Shown: positions 43,944 through 56,015 of the stretch, piece after piece
Position numbering within the stretch: position 1 is the first letter of the stretch
Layout of the letters: each line of letters starts with the position of its first letter
Assembly (NCBI GenBank): GCA_038380435.1
Contig: JAWZYU010000028.1
Span: 42,467,095 to 42,531,094, forward strand
Reading direction: 5' to 3'
Length of the DNA: 64,000 bases
Source: Ryuthela nishihirai
Taxonomy: Eukaryota > Arthropoda > Arachnida > Araneae > Heptathelidae
The notes under the pieces: model-generated
The model's database searches: none
The model's input: the letters and a program-made list of their open reading frames with translations, nothing else
Told to the model about the DNA's origin: nothing
Position numbers and translations under genes: made by a program

Positions 43944-44339
43944 GTGAAGTTTTAAACATGTGACTTTTCCATTTAGTTGCGAATCGTTACCTATTTATTT
44001 ATTTATTTATTGCACATTACAATCACTGAGAGCAGTCGATGCCAAGTACCTCTCGCTCAATAAATTAGAAAAAGTGAAACAAACCTTAAAAACAAGCAAA
44101 ATAGGTAATTATAAAATACTATATCTATTGAATATCGTATAACAGAGCAAGTAAATACAGAAATATGAAACAAATTATAAACACAAAGAACGAAGTAGAC
44201 TCAGTTTAAAGTCACTGATAAGATGGAAGGAGCTTTTCCTGATAACAAGGTTAGGGTGATTTAAAATATTTTCTAAAGTAAATTCTTGAATTCCAAATTC
44301 CCAATTCCAATATTGGAGAGATTTGTATAAAATATAGAA
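43944..44339. other. Unassigned AT-rich stretch
   Basis: Low-complexity TATTTATTTATT at about 43992-44010; otherwise possibly the 3' UTR of LINE-4, whose coding remains start at 44342. Confidence 0.35.
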
Positions 44340-44789
44340 CTTTAATTTTCATATTTTTTGCAAATAACAAGAAATGAAGTTTCTTGAATGTTACAAGAGG
44401 TACACAGAGGTGATTTAATTTTGCCCATTTTATGCAAATAGTTATTAAGACCTATGTTACCAATTCTTAGATGATGTATAATACATTGCAAGTTCCTAAG
44501 TAAGTCAATTTTAGGAATGCTCGATAAATTTACATCTAAGAAAAATCTGTGAAAAGCCTTGAAAGGACCTTGAAGTTTAAAAATGTTTTTAAAGCATTTT
44601 TTCATTTAGTTTAATATCCTTCTTGACCAGACGATGAAAACCCATGACTCATTAAGAGTATTTAGTTCAGCAGCCTGTTTAGCAAGAAGATCTGCATAAT
44701 CGTTACATTTAATGCCGCAAAAGCAAGGAATCCATTGCAGTAAAAATTTGGTTACGTTTTTTAATATAATTTGCTGTGTGTAAATACCC

Positions 44790-45375
44790 TATATTTCCGC
44801 AGATAAGACGACCTTCAGATAAGACGAGGTACAAATTTTCGTCTAAGTTTTATAGTTTTAGCATATATCTGTCCCATAAGACGACCCCAAACTATCAACG
44901 GCCTATGAATTTAGTTTAGATCGGCGATTATCATCTGGGTAATAATACTGTATAGCGTATACGGAATTATGTCCTATTCGCAAACATTCGCACTGTATGA
45001 TGCAATGACCTTGACTATTCACAAAAGCGTCGTATGGGCTATTCTATTTTGTGGACATACCCTACTTTGTACTAGTAAATAATTACGGTTTGTCCGTTTT
45101 TTCCTCAGTAGCTCAATAAACATAACTTTTAATATTTATTTTGTTTTAGTATTGTTTTACTATTACAATGTAATGTATTATTTACTATTACAATGTAATG
45201 TATTATCATATAGCGTATTTAAATAATATGATAGATTTTTCGAATAGTTGTAGTAATAATGGTTTCAATTTATATAAATTTCAATCTAATTTTTTTTGTA
45301 TCTGTCCTATAAGACGACCCGGATTTTGGGGGCCTTTTTCTATGATTCAACTATCGTCTTATCTGCGGAAATATA
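44790..45375. mobile_element. Non-autonomous DNA transposon with perfect 22-bp inverted ends
   Basis: The ends at 44790-44811 and 45354-45375 are exact complements (TATATTTCCGCAGATAAGAC-type). Subterminal ATAAGACGACC motifs recur at about 44818, 44877 and 45309. TA at both outer edges would suit a Tc1/mariner or pogo-like TA target. It splits the RNase H region of LINE-4. No transposase frame. Confidence 0.88.
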
Positions 45376-46166
45376 CGATAGTTAAAATTTTCAAGTATTA
45401 CATTGAAGTGAGATGAGTTGGGATCTGATTTTAATTCCAAGAGAGCTGCTTTGCAATCAGAGTAAATTACTATGTTACTATTTGATGCATTTTTGTGACA
45501 CGAATCAAGGGCAAATAAAATAATATAAAACTAAATAAAATAATATATAACTAAATAAAATAATATATAACTCAACATGTATGATGTTAGACGGAGATGC
45601 AAATTTATAAGAATTTGATACATTGAACAATGAGATGAAAAATGCAGCAGAAGCAATTTGAGAATCTGGATGGAAAGAACCATCCACATAAATATGTAAA
45701 TAATTTTTATATTTATAGCTGCAGTATGAAAGAAAAATTACTTTCAAGACTAAGTTCGAAAGTTTAGATTTGGACTCTATTAGAGGAATCTGACAGTTTA
45801 TGATGGGTTGAAGAAATGCCCAAAAAGGCAAAGGATTTATGTCCTTAAACAACATAAACATTTCCTGAAACCCTTTATTGAAGAGTTTATATAGAAAGGC
45901 CTTGAGGCCATTGGGAAGATCAATAAAAGTGGCAGCAATAGCAGAATTATTTTTGAAAGCTTGCTGGGTATCCAAAGCGAGAGAAAAAATGCAATACTTG
46001 GACGATCTTGCCTTCCTAAAGCCAGAAGTAGAAACAGAAAAAAATTTTGGAATTCGAAATACCAATTAAGTATGTTTAGTAATAATTTTTCAAAAAGTTC
46101 AAAATTATTGGACGTTAAGAAAATCGGTCTGTGATTTTTAGTAAAAGAAGGATTTATATGATATTT

Positions 46167-46547
46167 GAGTTGGGTTGTTTTACCTCTGAGCGGCACTTTT
46201 TTGCACACCATGGGTTAAATTGGCGAGGTCACAAGGACCCCGAAGGCTCAGAGAAAGTTGGGGGAAGGGACCAACTGGAACAGCTGTTGGGAGACAGATG
46301 GTAGTCTCCCGTCAAGGCCATCAAGCGTGTTCTTTAACGTGCACAGGGTATGGCTCTCCCGCACACGGAGCCACGGCTTAACGTTCCATACGACGAACGG
46401 CGACCTTTCCAAGCCCATCGGTGTCCCCTACTGACCGACGGCAGGGCGGGGAATTTAGCGGAAATAAATCTCAACGCTGACCCAGCTGGGACTCGAACCT
46501 GCGAACTACAGATTATGAGCCTGGCGCGCTACCGACTGAGCCACCCC
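46167..46547 (-). mobile_element. SINE-A, full length, inside LINE-4
   Basis: Complete copy with the 11-bp duplication ATATGATATTT at 46156-46166 and 46548-46558. It splits the reverse transcriptase of LINE-4. Confidence 0.95.
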
Positions 46548-47138
46548 ATATGATATTTAAGAAGAAAAATAATATAAGAATGATTCCATGTTAAATGATA
46601 GTTACCTGTCCTCCAAATGTAATTGAAAATGTCTAGTAACTTAATTAACCAAGGTTTCGGCAGAGATTTTATAAATTTATTGGAGATCCTATCAGGACCT
46701 GAACAGTTTTAAGTTTTAATTTATGAAGTGCTTGTAATAATTCTTCTAGTGTAAAAGGAAGATCGAAAGCATATATCCCAGGTGAGTTTTAAAATCTTTA
46801 AGATATTGGCTTTTTTCTTATCAGATTTTTTTGTTTGAAGATTTTGGAGATTAATAATTTTTTTCCAAATAAATTGGCTGTTTCATTAATATTCAAAAAG
46901 TTATGTATCAAGATTTCATTCCAAGGAAATTTTTGTGCGGTAGGAGATGTACTATTCTTAAAAAGCCGACATAAATTTGAAGTCAGAGACTTACCATGAA
47001 CGACTGGTAATGACCAGCTTCGGTCATATTTGCAAGGTTCAAGAGATTTCCTAAAATGGCAGAAGCCTTAAGAAAATGGTAAGCAGACTCTATATTTTTT
47101 TAAGACTGGGTGCAGTTCTCTTGTCCTCTTGTCATGTG

Positions 47139-47520
47139 GGTTGGGTTGTTTTACCTCTGAGCGGCACTTTTTTGCACACCATGGGCTAAATGGCCAGGTC
47201 ACATGGACCCCGAAGGCTCAGAGAAGGTTGGGGGAGGGGACCCACTGGAACAGCTGTTGGGAGACAGATGGTAGCCTCCCGTCAAGGCCATCCAGCGTGT
47301 TCTTTAACGTGCACAGGGTATGGCTCTCCCTCACATGGGGCCACGGCTTAACGTCCCATCTGACGGACCGCGGCCTTTCCAAGCCCATCGGTGTCCCCTA
47401 CTGACCGTGGGCAGGGCGTGGAATTTTGCGGAGATAAATCTCAACGCTGACCCAGCTGGGACTCGAACCTGGGAACTACAGATTACGAGCCTGGCGCGCT
47501 ACCGACTGAGCCACCCCCGC
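47139..47520 (-). mobile_element. SINE-A, full length
   Basis: Complete copy flanked by CCTCTTGTCATGTG (47125-47138) and CCTCTTGTCACGTG (47521-47534), one mismatch. Confidence 0.95.
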
Positions 47521-47534
47521 CCTCTTGTCACGTG

Positions 47535-48002
47535 ACAAAGCATAATAGGTTAGAAATTAAATCCGCCATAAGCTTGCAAAAATCTATTCTTAGGCAGGTA
47601 TACGTTGCTAAACTTGAGGAAATATTCTATTTCTCTAACATTTCTCATTTAGATCTTTCACCAATACATCCTTCTTTTCAGTAGAGAATCCACCACTGAA
47701 AAATAATTAAATCTTAATCTTAATTGTTATGAATTAATATTTCAATCAGTGCATAACTTGAATTGAAAAATATCGCAATCAGTGTAAACGAATTCTCGAT
47801 CTTAAGAAGGGAACGCCATGGGAATGAAAAAGTGCTTTTTTCTCCGAAAAGAAGCGGCAGATGACCCCCCAGGAGTGGCCACCATTCACCCCGCACGCCA
47901 TAGGAACGAATGGCTCGTTTCCAGAGAAGCAATAAAATAAGCCGCAAAGCACTCTGAACATCCGTACTCCGGCCGTACATTCGTTCGAAAAGTAAATGTA
48001 TT
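47535..48002. other. Unassigned stretch
   Basis: No recognised gene. It may include the eroded 5' part of LINE-4. Minus-strand frames at 47720-48013 lack motifs. Confidence 0.35.
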
Positions 48003-48178
48003 CCCTCAGTCACGGTTAGGAGAAGCCCCTAAATGCATTTGGTTAATTTGTGAAAGTTAACATGTACTCAACAACCTAAGAGAGGAAGGCATCTCCATTA
48101 TTAAAGCCCTCTCCTCTGCATTGTAAGTGTATTTAATCGCCATTAAATATTCTTGTTAATGTTACGAAACTGAACCAT
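48003..48178 (+). repeat. Dispersed duplicate, copy 1 (~170 bp)
   Basis: Shares the order CACGGTTAGGAGAAGCCCCT, AATTTGTGAAAGTTA, CTCTCCTCTGCATT and TATTCTTGTTAATGTTACG with 49385-49552 at high identity, about 1.4 kb apart, in the same orientation. Confidence 0.88.
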
Positions 48179-48782
48179 ATAAGAGATTTCATATAAGAGA
48201 TGGTTCTCAGAGCACAAGCCCGCCACTCCCACTCCATAAAGTTGCATCTGCAGAAATGTCCCTAACTAGTGGATGGAGGACAGACATGAACCGTTCCTTT
48301 CTCTTTAATTGGACTGTTTATCATTAATTGGACTGTTGTATGTCACCTACAGATATTTGCTGAGAGCTGCAAAACATAAATCTCCGTTAAAAACTAGTGC
48401 CCAGAATTCTAATACCATGTGGTCCTATGCAGTGATTTGGGAGAACTTCATTAGCCTCAATGTATTTGATTGGACCAGGGAGGCTGACTGAACCGGGAGG
48501 TGACCAATCAGCAAAGCGGGGGAGGGGGGAGAAAGAACTTCAGGAACACGGCATCGAACTATAAATTCTCGCTCTAAGATATCCGATGTTCGTTTGGCGA
48601 AGTTTTGGCTCGAGGATTCTCGCTTCCTGATCTACGATGCGTCGGTTCGATTCTCGGTGTTTGCTTCCTGAACCTAAAACCTACCACTTAATTTTGTTCC
48701 GATGTGCGATGCTCCATGCTGTCGCCTCTAAGTGTCGCCATATATATCTAGGCACTGGGCATTGACAGTTCTGATGGGATTG
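48179..48782. other. Mostly unassigned; contains a tRNA-like remnant
   Basis: At about 48595-48670 a sequence with GGCTCGAGGATTCTCGC and B-box-like GGTTCGATTCTC lies between two copies of GCTTCCTGA. It could be an old tRNA-derived insertion. The rest is unassigned. Confidence 0.35.
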
Positions 48783-49172
48783 GGGGCGGGGGTGGCTCAG
48801 TCGGTAGTGCGCCAGGCTCGTAATCTGTAGTTCCCAGGTTCGAGTCCCAGCTGGATCAGCGTTGAGATTTATCTCCGCAAAATTCCCCTCCCTGCCCATG
48901 GTCAGTAAGGGACACCGATGGGCTTGGAAAGGCCGCCGTCCGTCGGATGGGACGTTAAGCCGTGGCACCGTGTGCGGGAGAGACATACCCTGTGCACGTT
49001 AAAGAACACGCTGGATGGCGTTGACGGGAGGCTACCATCTGTCTCCCAACAGCTGTTCCAGTGGGTCCCCTCCCCCAACCTTCTCTGAGCCTTCGGGGTC
49101 CATGTGACCTGGCCACTTAGCCCACGGTGTGCAAAAAAGTGCCGCTCAGAGGTAAAACAACCTAACAACCCA
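48783..49172 (+). mobile_element. SINE-A, full length
   Basis: Complete head, centre and tail with few substitutions. Target duplication not clear. Confidence 0.94.
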
Positions 49173-49384
49173 ATTCTTATGGCCTGTGCCGAATGCCAGC
49201 TTAGGAGCGATGCTCTCAGCCTCCCCCAATCCCTGCTGCCTGAATGTCAGATCGCCAAGGACAACGGGATAAGGGAAAGGTAAAAAACGCTTGTTCCTTT
49301 TCTCTCAATAATTAGAGACATTCCACTGACCGTTTAAGTTAACTCCTTACTTGGAAAAAAAATAACGTTTTGGTCCTCAGGACC

Positions 49385-49552
49385 CTCAGCAACGGTTAGG
49401 AGAAGCCCCTAAATGCATTTGATTAATTTGTGAAAGTTAGCATGCACTCAGCAATCCAAGAGAGGAAGACATCTCCCTTATTAAAGTCCTCTCCTCTGCA
49501 TTTTAAGTGTATTTAATCGCATTAAATATTCTTGTTAATGTTACGAAACGGA
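49385..49552 (+). repeat. Dispersed duplicate, copy 2 (~170 bp)
   Basis: Partner of 48003-48178. Its right end (TTACGAAACGGA) became the target of the SINE-A copy that follows. Confidence 0.88.
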
Positions 49553-49896
49553 TTTGGGTTGTTTTACCTCTGAGCGGCACTTTTTTTGCACACCATGGGC
49601 TAAATGGCCAGGTCACATGGACCCCGTAGGCTCAGAGAAGGTTGGGGGAGGGGACCCACTGGAACAGCTGTTGGGAGACAGATGGTAGCCTCCCGTCAAG
49701 GCCATCCAGCGTGTTCTTTAACGTGCACAAGGTATGGCTCTTCCGCACACGGGGCCACGGCTTAACGTCCCATCCGACGGACGGCGGCCTTTCCAAGCCC
49801 ATCGGTGTCCCCTACTGACCGTGGGCAGGGCGTTGAATTTTGCGGAGATAAATCTCAGCGCTGACCCAGCTGGGACTCGAACCTGGGAACTACAGA
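49553..49896 (-). mobile_element. SINE-A, 5'-truncated with target duplication
   Basis: Lacks the A-box end and stops after the CTACAGA of the head. Flanked by TTACGAAACGGA at 49541-49552 and 49897-49908, so truncation occurred on insertion. Confidence 0.95.
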
Positions 49897-49977
49897 TTAC
49901 GAAACGGAACTATATTCATTTTTGCTACTGAGTGTTCTCTACATATTGAACAGAATGTAGATATTCTCGGCCAAAAA

Positions 49978-50325
49978 TAATCCCAAGCTCATAATTTGCA
50001 ATTCTCAGGTTAGAGTTCCAATTGTGCTTTCGTTGGCATGCATTTCCGCTGACGCCCCACCCACCTCGGAGACAGAGGCGTCCGTCGTATGGGACGTTAA
50101 GCCGTGGCTCTGTGTATAAGATAGCCATACCCTGTGCATATTAAAGAACACGCTGAGCGGCCTTGATGGGAAACTTCCACTACCATATATATCTGTCTCC
50201 TAACAGCTTCTTAGTATGTTCCCTTCTTCCAACTTGTTCTGAGCCCATGGGCTCCTTGTGACCTGGCCATTTTATCAAATGTGTACAAAAAAAAGTGCAC
50301 CTCAGAGGTAAAACAACCGAACAAC
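49978..50325 (+). mobile_element. SINE-A, old
   Basis: Begins in the head (CAAGCTCATAATTTGCAATT), retains GTCGTATGGGACGTTAAGCC, and ends GAGGTAAAACAACCGAAC. Many substitutions. Confidence 0.87.
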
Positions 50326-51478
50326 CATTTTCTTAATTCAGTCCTACTATCAACCTTATTGTTACGATCCAAAACGATTCTAAAAAAAATTTTTTTTTCA
50401 GTCAGGTGAAAAACTCACTAGTCAAATTTCTGACATTCAAGATCAGTTATACAGGACGGGATAAAAAATTTGCCTGCTTCACATAATTTATTCATGAAAA
50501 ACCGTAACCAAACACCTCCGTTTGAAGCGGGAATTTAAAACTCACGCCCCCACCGTAAGAACTAAAAGCTCCAGCAACATTACTTCGTCCTTTACTAATA
50601 AGCTTCCCTTGTCTGGAATACCTTTCACATCATGAGTCGGAAATACAGTAGCCTATGTATTTCCTATGATTAAATTATGTGATAAAAGCCTTCTACTCTA
50701 GAAAGATGCCATATACATCGATTCCCAAAGGAAAAACATTCACCATTTTCCACGCCATCTCATCGTCATTTTTCATAACAAACGCAAAACATTTTAATCT
50801 TCTGAATGTCTCTTCTGTGGTACTTTAAAAGATTTCTCATGTGACAAGCCATTATCCTATGTCATTTACGGCTTTTTTTTTAAATGATCGGTCCTAGCTT
50901 TTAGCTGTCTCTGCATATGGGACAGATACATACAAATGTGCTACACAGACTTAGGTAAAAGATCGGATGCTAAATACGACTGACACATTACGTTCTTTTC
51001 TCCCAATCTGTTAGGAAGCTATTTGCTTGATGCAGCTATCAGAGTTTCAACATACATTGAAGCAAATCACTTCTGGGACTGCGAGTCACATTTCATTTTG
51101 TTATTCGGCAGAGTCTCGATGACTATTCGTCACTCCAGCAGCATACTCAAACGAGATAGATGTATTTCAGAGAAATGTAAACAATCATTAAACGTTATGG
51201 CCCAAGTTCTTACTGATCTGTTGATGCATCTGTAGCATTTCTATGAAGAAAATGACGCACTGGGACAATTACCATCTTTTTTTCTGAGACTTTTTTTTTT
51301 AAATTACGCAGTGGGACAATTACCATTTTTTTCGGTGACTTATTAAAAAAATTGACAGCTTATTAAATATGAAATAAATTCAACAGTCAGTAGCCTATTA
51401 ATAGACTTATTTATGTTTGTTTGTTTGTTTTTTTTTACTTATTTGTGCAAACGTACTAATTTAAAAACCCTACAACGT
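50326..51478. other. Unassigned stretch
   Basis: No gene found. At about 51247-51330 a short direct repeat contains GCA(C/G)TGGGACAATTACCAT twice. Homopolymer T runs at 50390 and 51290. Confidence 0.4.
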
Positions 51479-51479
51479 T

Positions 51480-51808
51480 ACCAGGGTCGATTCATCATTC
51501 TGCCGAGGCTGAGATTTCTCTGTTAACTTTCTCGGTGAAAAGAAGACACCGGATGGACTTGGAAAAACTATCGTCCGTCGGATGATACATTAAGCCGTGG
51601 TCATTTGTGAAGGAGAGCCTTACCTTGTGCATGTTAAAGAACAGATTGAATGGCCTTGAAGTGAGACTACCATCTATATCCTAACAGTTGTGTAATGGGT
51701 CTCTTTCCCCTAACTTTCTCTGAGCCCTTGGGGACCTTGTGACCTGGCCATTTAGCCCATTATGTGCAAAAAAGGGCCACTCAGAGATAAAACAATCCAA
51801 CCTAGCCC
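51480..51808 (+). mobile_element. SINE-A, old
   Basis: Degraded copy (CCGTCGGATGATACATTAAG) ending GAGATAAAACAATCCAACC. Confidence 0.85.
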
Positions 51809-52380
51809 TTTCTATAACTTTATCTGTTCTTTGGGTCCTTGTAACCTGCCCATTTAGCCCATTGTGTGCAAAAAAGTGCCACTCAGAGATGAAACAATCC
51901 AGCCAAGCCCTTCCCATAGGGGGCGGGGGTGGCTCAGTCGGTAGCGCGCCAGGCTCGTAATCTGCAGTTCCCAGGTTCGAGTCCCAACTGGGTCAGCGTT
52001 GAGATTTATCTCCGCAAAATTCCCCGCCCTGCCCACGGTCAGTAGGGGACACCGATGGGCTTGGAAAGGCCGCCGTCCGTCGTATGGGACGTTAAGCCGT
52101 GGTTCCGTGTGCGGGAGAGCCATACCCTGTGCACGTTAAAGAACACGCTGGATGGCCTTGACGGGAGGCTACCATCTGTCTCCCAACAGCTGTTCCAGTG
52201 GGTCCCCTCCCCCAACCTTCTCTGAGCCTTCGGGGTCCTTGTGACCTGGCCATTTAGCCCGTGGTGTGCAAAAAAGTGCCGCTCAGATAAAACAACCCAA
52301 CCCAACCCTTCCCATAACTTTCTATGCTCTTTGGATCCTTGTAACCTGACATTTCGCCCACTGTGTGCAAAACAAATTCT
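51809..52380 (+). mobile_element. SINE-A 3' ends split by a younger SINE-A
   Basis: Before the insertion lies a SINE 3' end (CTTTGGGTCCTTGTAACCTG to GATGAAACAATCCAGCC). After it, at 52317-52380, lies a second, related 3' piece (TTTGGATCCTTGTAACCTG), indicating a short tandem duplication of old SINE ends. The insertion occupies 51919-52305. Confidence 0.75.
51919..52305 (+). mobile_element. SINE-A, full length, nested
   Basis: Complete young copy with the 11-bp duplication CCCTTCCCATA at 51908-51918 and 52306-52316. Confidence 0.96.
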
Positions 52381-53370
52381 CAATTGACAACCCAAACCCT
52401 ACTAACTCTGATGACGTTTCCCCCACCACCATCAAATTAGAAAATAATATAACAATAATTCTCTTTTTCGTAGCTCGTTTTCATTTTTCTTCCATTAAGA
52501 ATGTTTTTAATCTTAAATTTGCCGGTGCTACAAAATGGCAAGTTGTCAAGTCACACTGTAACTTATAAACCTTACTATAGCACACTCAAGCATGAACTTA
52601 ACAAAATAACTTAAAAATTTCAGTGTGTTTTAAAAATTACGTTTCATGGACAAGAATGCAACACGGTTATCTACAGCAGCAAAGATTTGTTGCAAAGTAT
52701 AATCACTGCAGACATTGTCACTGGAGAGCCAGAGAAGTAAATGCGGTCTATGCTTCTGGCCAGATGGTTCTGGCATTGGGCCAACCTATCCATTGACAAA
52801 GGACGATACGAGGCGATGTGTAACGGACCTGCCAACATTTGCAGCAGCTCCCAACGACATTCTAAACATACGCCGGCGGTGAACTGTATCGATCCTTTTC
52901 CATTAATCAACTCCAGCTGCAAGTGTTCTTTCTAGTAGACGTGCTTTGCCAATTACATTTGCACCTTTCTCAATATTTATTGCCTACTAATATTGATATA
53001 CACCGTGAAACGATAGAGGTGAATGCGTCTGACTCGTATTCAAATTAGGTGCAGCTTCGTTAAAGGCACGAACCGCAAACAGAGAACAGGGCAAATAGCA
53101 AGAAAACCTCAATCAACTTAAAGGAATGTTTCATTCGGTTTATTGTGATTGAATTGGCATGCTTGTTTGTTCGTATTGTGATGAATCTGCCAGGTAATTT
53201 GATCAAAGGGGAGACCACATTTGTTCGAGAATGTTGCCTCATTACGTGGGAAAGATAATTGGGTTAAAGGGATGAATTCTATTCCGACATCAGCTTCAAC
53301 ACTATCTGGTAATAGAAAACAAATTCTAAAGTGCAGACATTGTCTTGAACTTCTATTCCCAGTGAATTAT
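52381..53370. other. Unassigned stretch
   Basis: No recognisable gene or repeat. Overlapping short frames on both strands at 52671-52935 have no domain. Confidence 0.4.
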
Positions 53371-53375
53371 CATCT

Positions 53376-53755
53376 TTGGGTTGTTTTACCTCTGAGCGGC
53401 AATATTTTACACAAATTGGGCTAAATGGCCAGGTCACAAAGACCCTGATGGATCAGAGAAGTTTGGGGGGAAGGAATCCACTGGACAGTTGTTAGGAGAC
53501 AGATGGTGACCTCTCGTCAAGGCCATCCAGCGTATTCTTCAACGTGCACATGGCATGGCTCTCTCTCACGCCAGGATATGGCTTAACGCACGATCTGACG
53601 GACCGCGACCTTTCCAAACCCTTCGGTGTCCCATACTGACAGAGGACAGGAGAGAGAGTATTGCGGAGATAAATCTCAACGCTGTCCCAGCTGGGACTCT
53701 AACTGGGAACTGCTGATTATGAGCCTGGCCCGTTACCAACTGAGCCACCCCGCCC
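53376..53755 (-). mobile_element. SINE-A, full length, old
   Basis: Complete order from tail to CCGCCCC, diverged. Possible imperfect duplication TGAATTA(T/C)C on either side. Confidence 0.9.
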
Positions 53756-53942
53756 CTGAATTACCGTAAATGCGATACTATTGTCTTACATCCATGAAGA
53801 AACCAAACCCCGAAAAATTCGTAAATTAAATTTATTTGGAGCATTATATCCAAGAAATTAAAAGACACATTACTTTGCCAAAAGCATTTATGCGGCCAGA
53901 GCCCTTACCTCATCCTTCAACTAGAACATTGCCACCTTGTTT

Positions 53943-54333
53943 GGGGCGGGGGTGGCTCAGTCGGTAGCGCGCCAGACTCGTAATCTGTAGTTTCCAGGTT
54001 CGAGTCCCAGCTGGGTCAGCGTTGAGATTTATCTCCGCAAAATTCCCCCCCCCCCTGCCCACGGTCAGTAGGGGACACCGATGGGCTTGGAAAGGCCGCC
54101 GTCCGTCGGATGGGACGTTAAGCCGTGGCCCCGTGTGCGGGAGAGCCATACCCTGTGCACGTTAAAGAACACTCTGGATGGCCTTGACGGGAGGCTACCA
54201 TCTGTCTCCCAACAGCTGTTCCAGTGGGTCCCCTCCCCCAACCTTCTCTGAGCCTTCGGGGTTCATGTGACCTGGCCATTTAGCCCATGGTGTGCAAAAA
54301 AGTGCCGCTCAGAGGTAAAACAACCCAACCCAA
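53943..54333 (+). mobile_element. SINE-A, full length
   Basis: Complete copy with a C run after the linker, and the 12-bp duplication GCCACCTTGTTT at 53931-53942 and 54334-54345. Confidence 0.96.
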
Positions 54334-54509
54334 GCCACCTTGTTTCATTCCACTTGATCGTGTTCAAAGGTAAATATAAGTTGAAAGAAAGGAAAGGGCA
54401 TAGCTACCTTGCATCCTCTTTCTACTTGGCTCTACTTGAATTAAAATATGAATGGAAGGAGAACCAATGTCATGGCCACAATGTCAAATCCCACTTCTTA
54501 AAATTCACT

Positions 54510-55087
54510 AGGGACGGGAATTGTCTCAGTCGGTATTTTCCAGTTAGAGTCTCAATTGTGCCTGCTTTGGTAATTTTCTCTGCTAACTCCTATTCTGCCC
54601 TCGGATAGAAAGGGAACGCCGATGGGTTGGGTTGGGTTGTTTTACCTCTGAGCGGCACTTTTTTGCACACCATGGGCTAAATGGCCAGGTCACATGGACC
54701 CCGAAGTCTCAGAGAAGGTTGGTGGAGGGGACCCACTGGAACAGCTGTTGGGAGACAGATGGTAGCCTCCCGTCAAGGCCATCCAGCGTGTTCTTTAACG
54801 TGCACAGGGTATGGCTCTCCCGCACACGGGACCACGGCTTACCGTCCCATCCGACGGGCGGCGGCTTTTCCAAGCCCATCGGTGTCCCCTACTGACCGTG
54901 TGCAGGGCGGGGAATTTTGCGGAGATAAATCTCAACGCTAACCCAGCTGGAACTCGAACCTGGGAACTATAGATTACGAGCCTGGCGCGCTACCGACTGA
55001 GCCACCCCCGCCCCAACGCCGATGGACTTAGAAACACCAAGGTCAATCGGATGGGAGTTTAAGACGTGACTCCGTGTGCAGGATTGG
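54510..55087 (+). mobile_element. Old SINE-A head and centre, split by a younger copy
   Basis: Old head (GGAATTGTCTCAGTCGGTAT, AGTTAGAGTCTCAATTG) runs to GAACGCCGATGG at 54625 and resumes at 55026 (ACTTAGAAACACC, ATCGGATGGGAGTTTAAGA) until 55087. Confidence 0.87.
54626..55014 (-). mobile_element. SINE-A, full length, nested, opposite strand
   Basis: Complete young copy inserted in an older plus-strand SINE-A. Duplication AACGCCGATGG at 54615-54625 and 55015-55025. Confidence 0.97.
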
Positions 55088-55190
55088 TTGTTGGGTTGTT
55101 TTTACCTCTGAGCGGCATTCTTTTTTCACACAATGAGCCAGATCACAAGACCCCGAAAGCTCAGAGAAGGTTGAGGGAGAGATGTGGTGG
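55088..55190 (-). mobile_element. SINE-A 3' fragment
   Basis: TTGTTGGGTTGTTTTTACC to GGTTGAGGGAGAG, about 100 bp, minus strand. It cuts off the older plus-strand copy. Confidence 0.87.
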
Positions 55191-56015
55191 GCTGTCGTAA
55201 GGGAACGACGCAGATTTTTATTTCGTCACGTGAACTTAGATATCCTGCCTGAACTGCGCCAAATGTCGTGGGCAGCGATAATGAATGATTAACCACTCTA
55301 TAGGTAGAGGATGATCAATTAGTCCCTTGATTAGATTCACCATTGCTTAGATGAATAACAGGTTCGCGGATTCTTACACCCGTACAGACGTATGCGTCAG
55401 ACTTGCTGCGTCAAGTGGCGTATAGAGATATGTCCAACAATTCACGCACGAGGGTTGCATAGAGACGACACAGTTTATTCACATTATATAGAATCACGTG
55501 CTGGGGATGCTCCAGACTCCGTAGGCCTATGCTGCTTTGCTGCTGCAAATAATTATGAATGAGGTGGAGAACCGCACTTCGATGATTCTCGCTTTATCGA
55601 CCTAAAAAAACTCGGTGAAAGGATATCCAACCCTTGCCTGCAATGTGGTTCACACAGAACTCACTTCAGCTCCATAGAACTGTACTTGGTTCACTAAGAA
55701 CTTTATTTTGGTTCTCACATAGAACCAAGCCCTCTCCTTAAGAGTTTTTTGTTTGAGTAAGAGCGGCCTCCCTTGACCCGTTTACTCTTGCTGCTGGACT
55801 CTCCAGCGCCCGCACTCGAGCCCGAGGCTAGTTGTAAATTGTCGCAAAAAGGGCTTTTCAACTCGTCAGCCCATGCAGGCAGCCAGCTTAGACCCAAACA
55901 TAAAAGCTATGAGACACATCCCCACAATAGCACTTCCAAAAGCACACTTAATACATAAAATATTTACAACAAAAATACAATAAAAATGCAATGATAAATA
56001 AAAATACATAAATTA
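55191..56015. other. Unassigned stretch
   Basis: No gene identified. Short opposing frames at 55715-55958 are low complexity (Ser/Ala/Leu-rich) and carry no motif. Variants of AGAACTNNNTTNGGTTC recur three times at about 55660-55725. Confidence 0.35.

Larger units (their letters stand above)
44340..47127 (-). mobile_element. LINE-4: I-group LINE with RNase H, decayed and interrupted
   Basis: Read leftward. There is a reverse transcriptase finger segment (SGPDRISNKFIKSLPKPW at about 46620-46720). The next reverse transcriptase blocks lie beyond a SINE (46165-45770). An RNase H domain follows (IYVDGSFHPDSQIASAAFF at about 45690, IVIYSDCKAALLELKSDP at about 45440, then past a DNA transposon WIPCFCGIKCNDYADLLAKQ at about 44700). 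A C-terminal segment (HLRIGNIGLNNYLHKMGK and SPLCTSCNIQE) resembles the zinc-knuckle tail of such elements. Stops and frameshifts are common. An RNase H domain after the reverse transcriptase is typical of the I group. An AT-rich simple repeat interrupts at 45510-45570. Confidence 0.78.
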
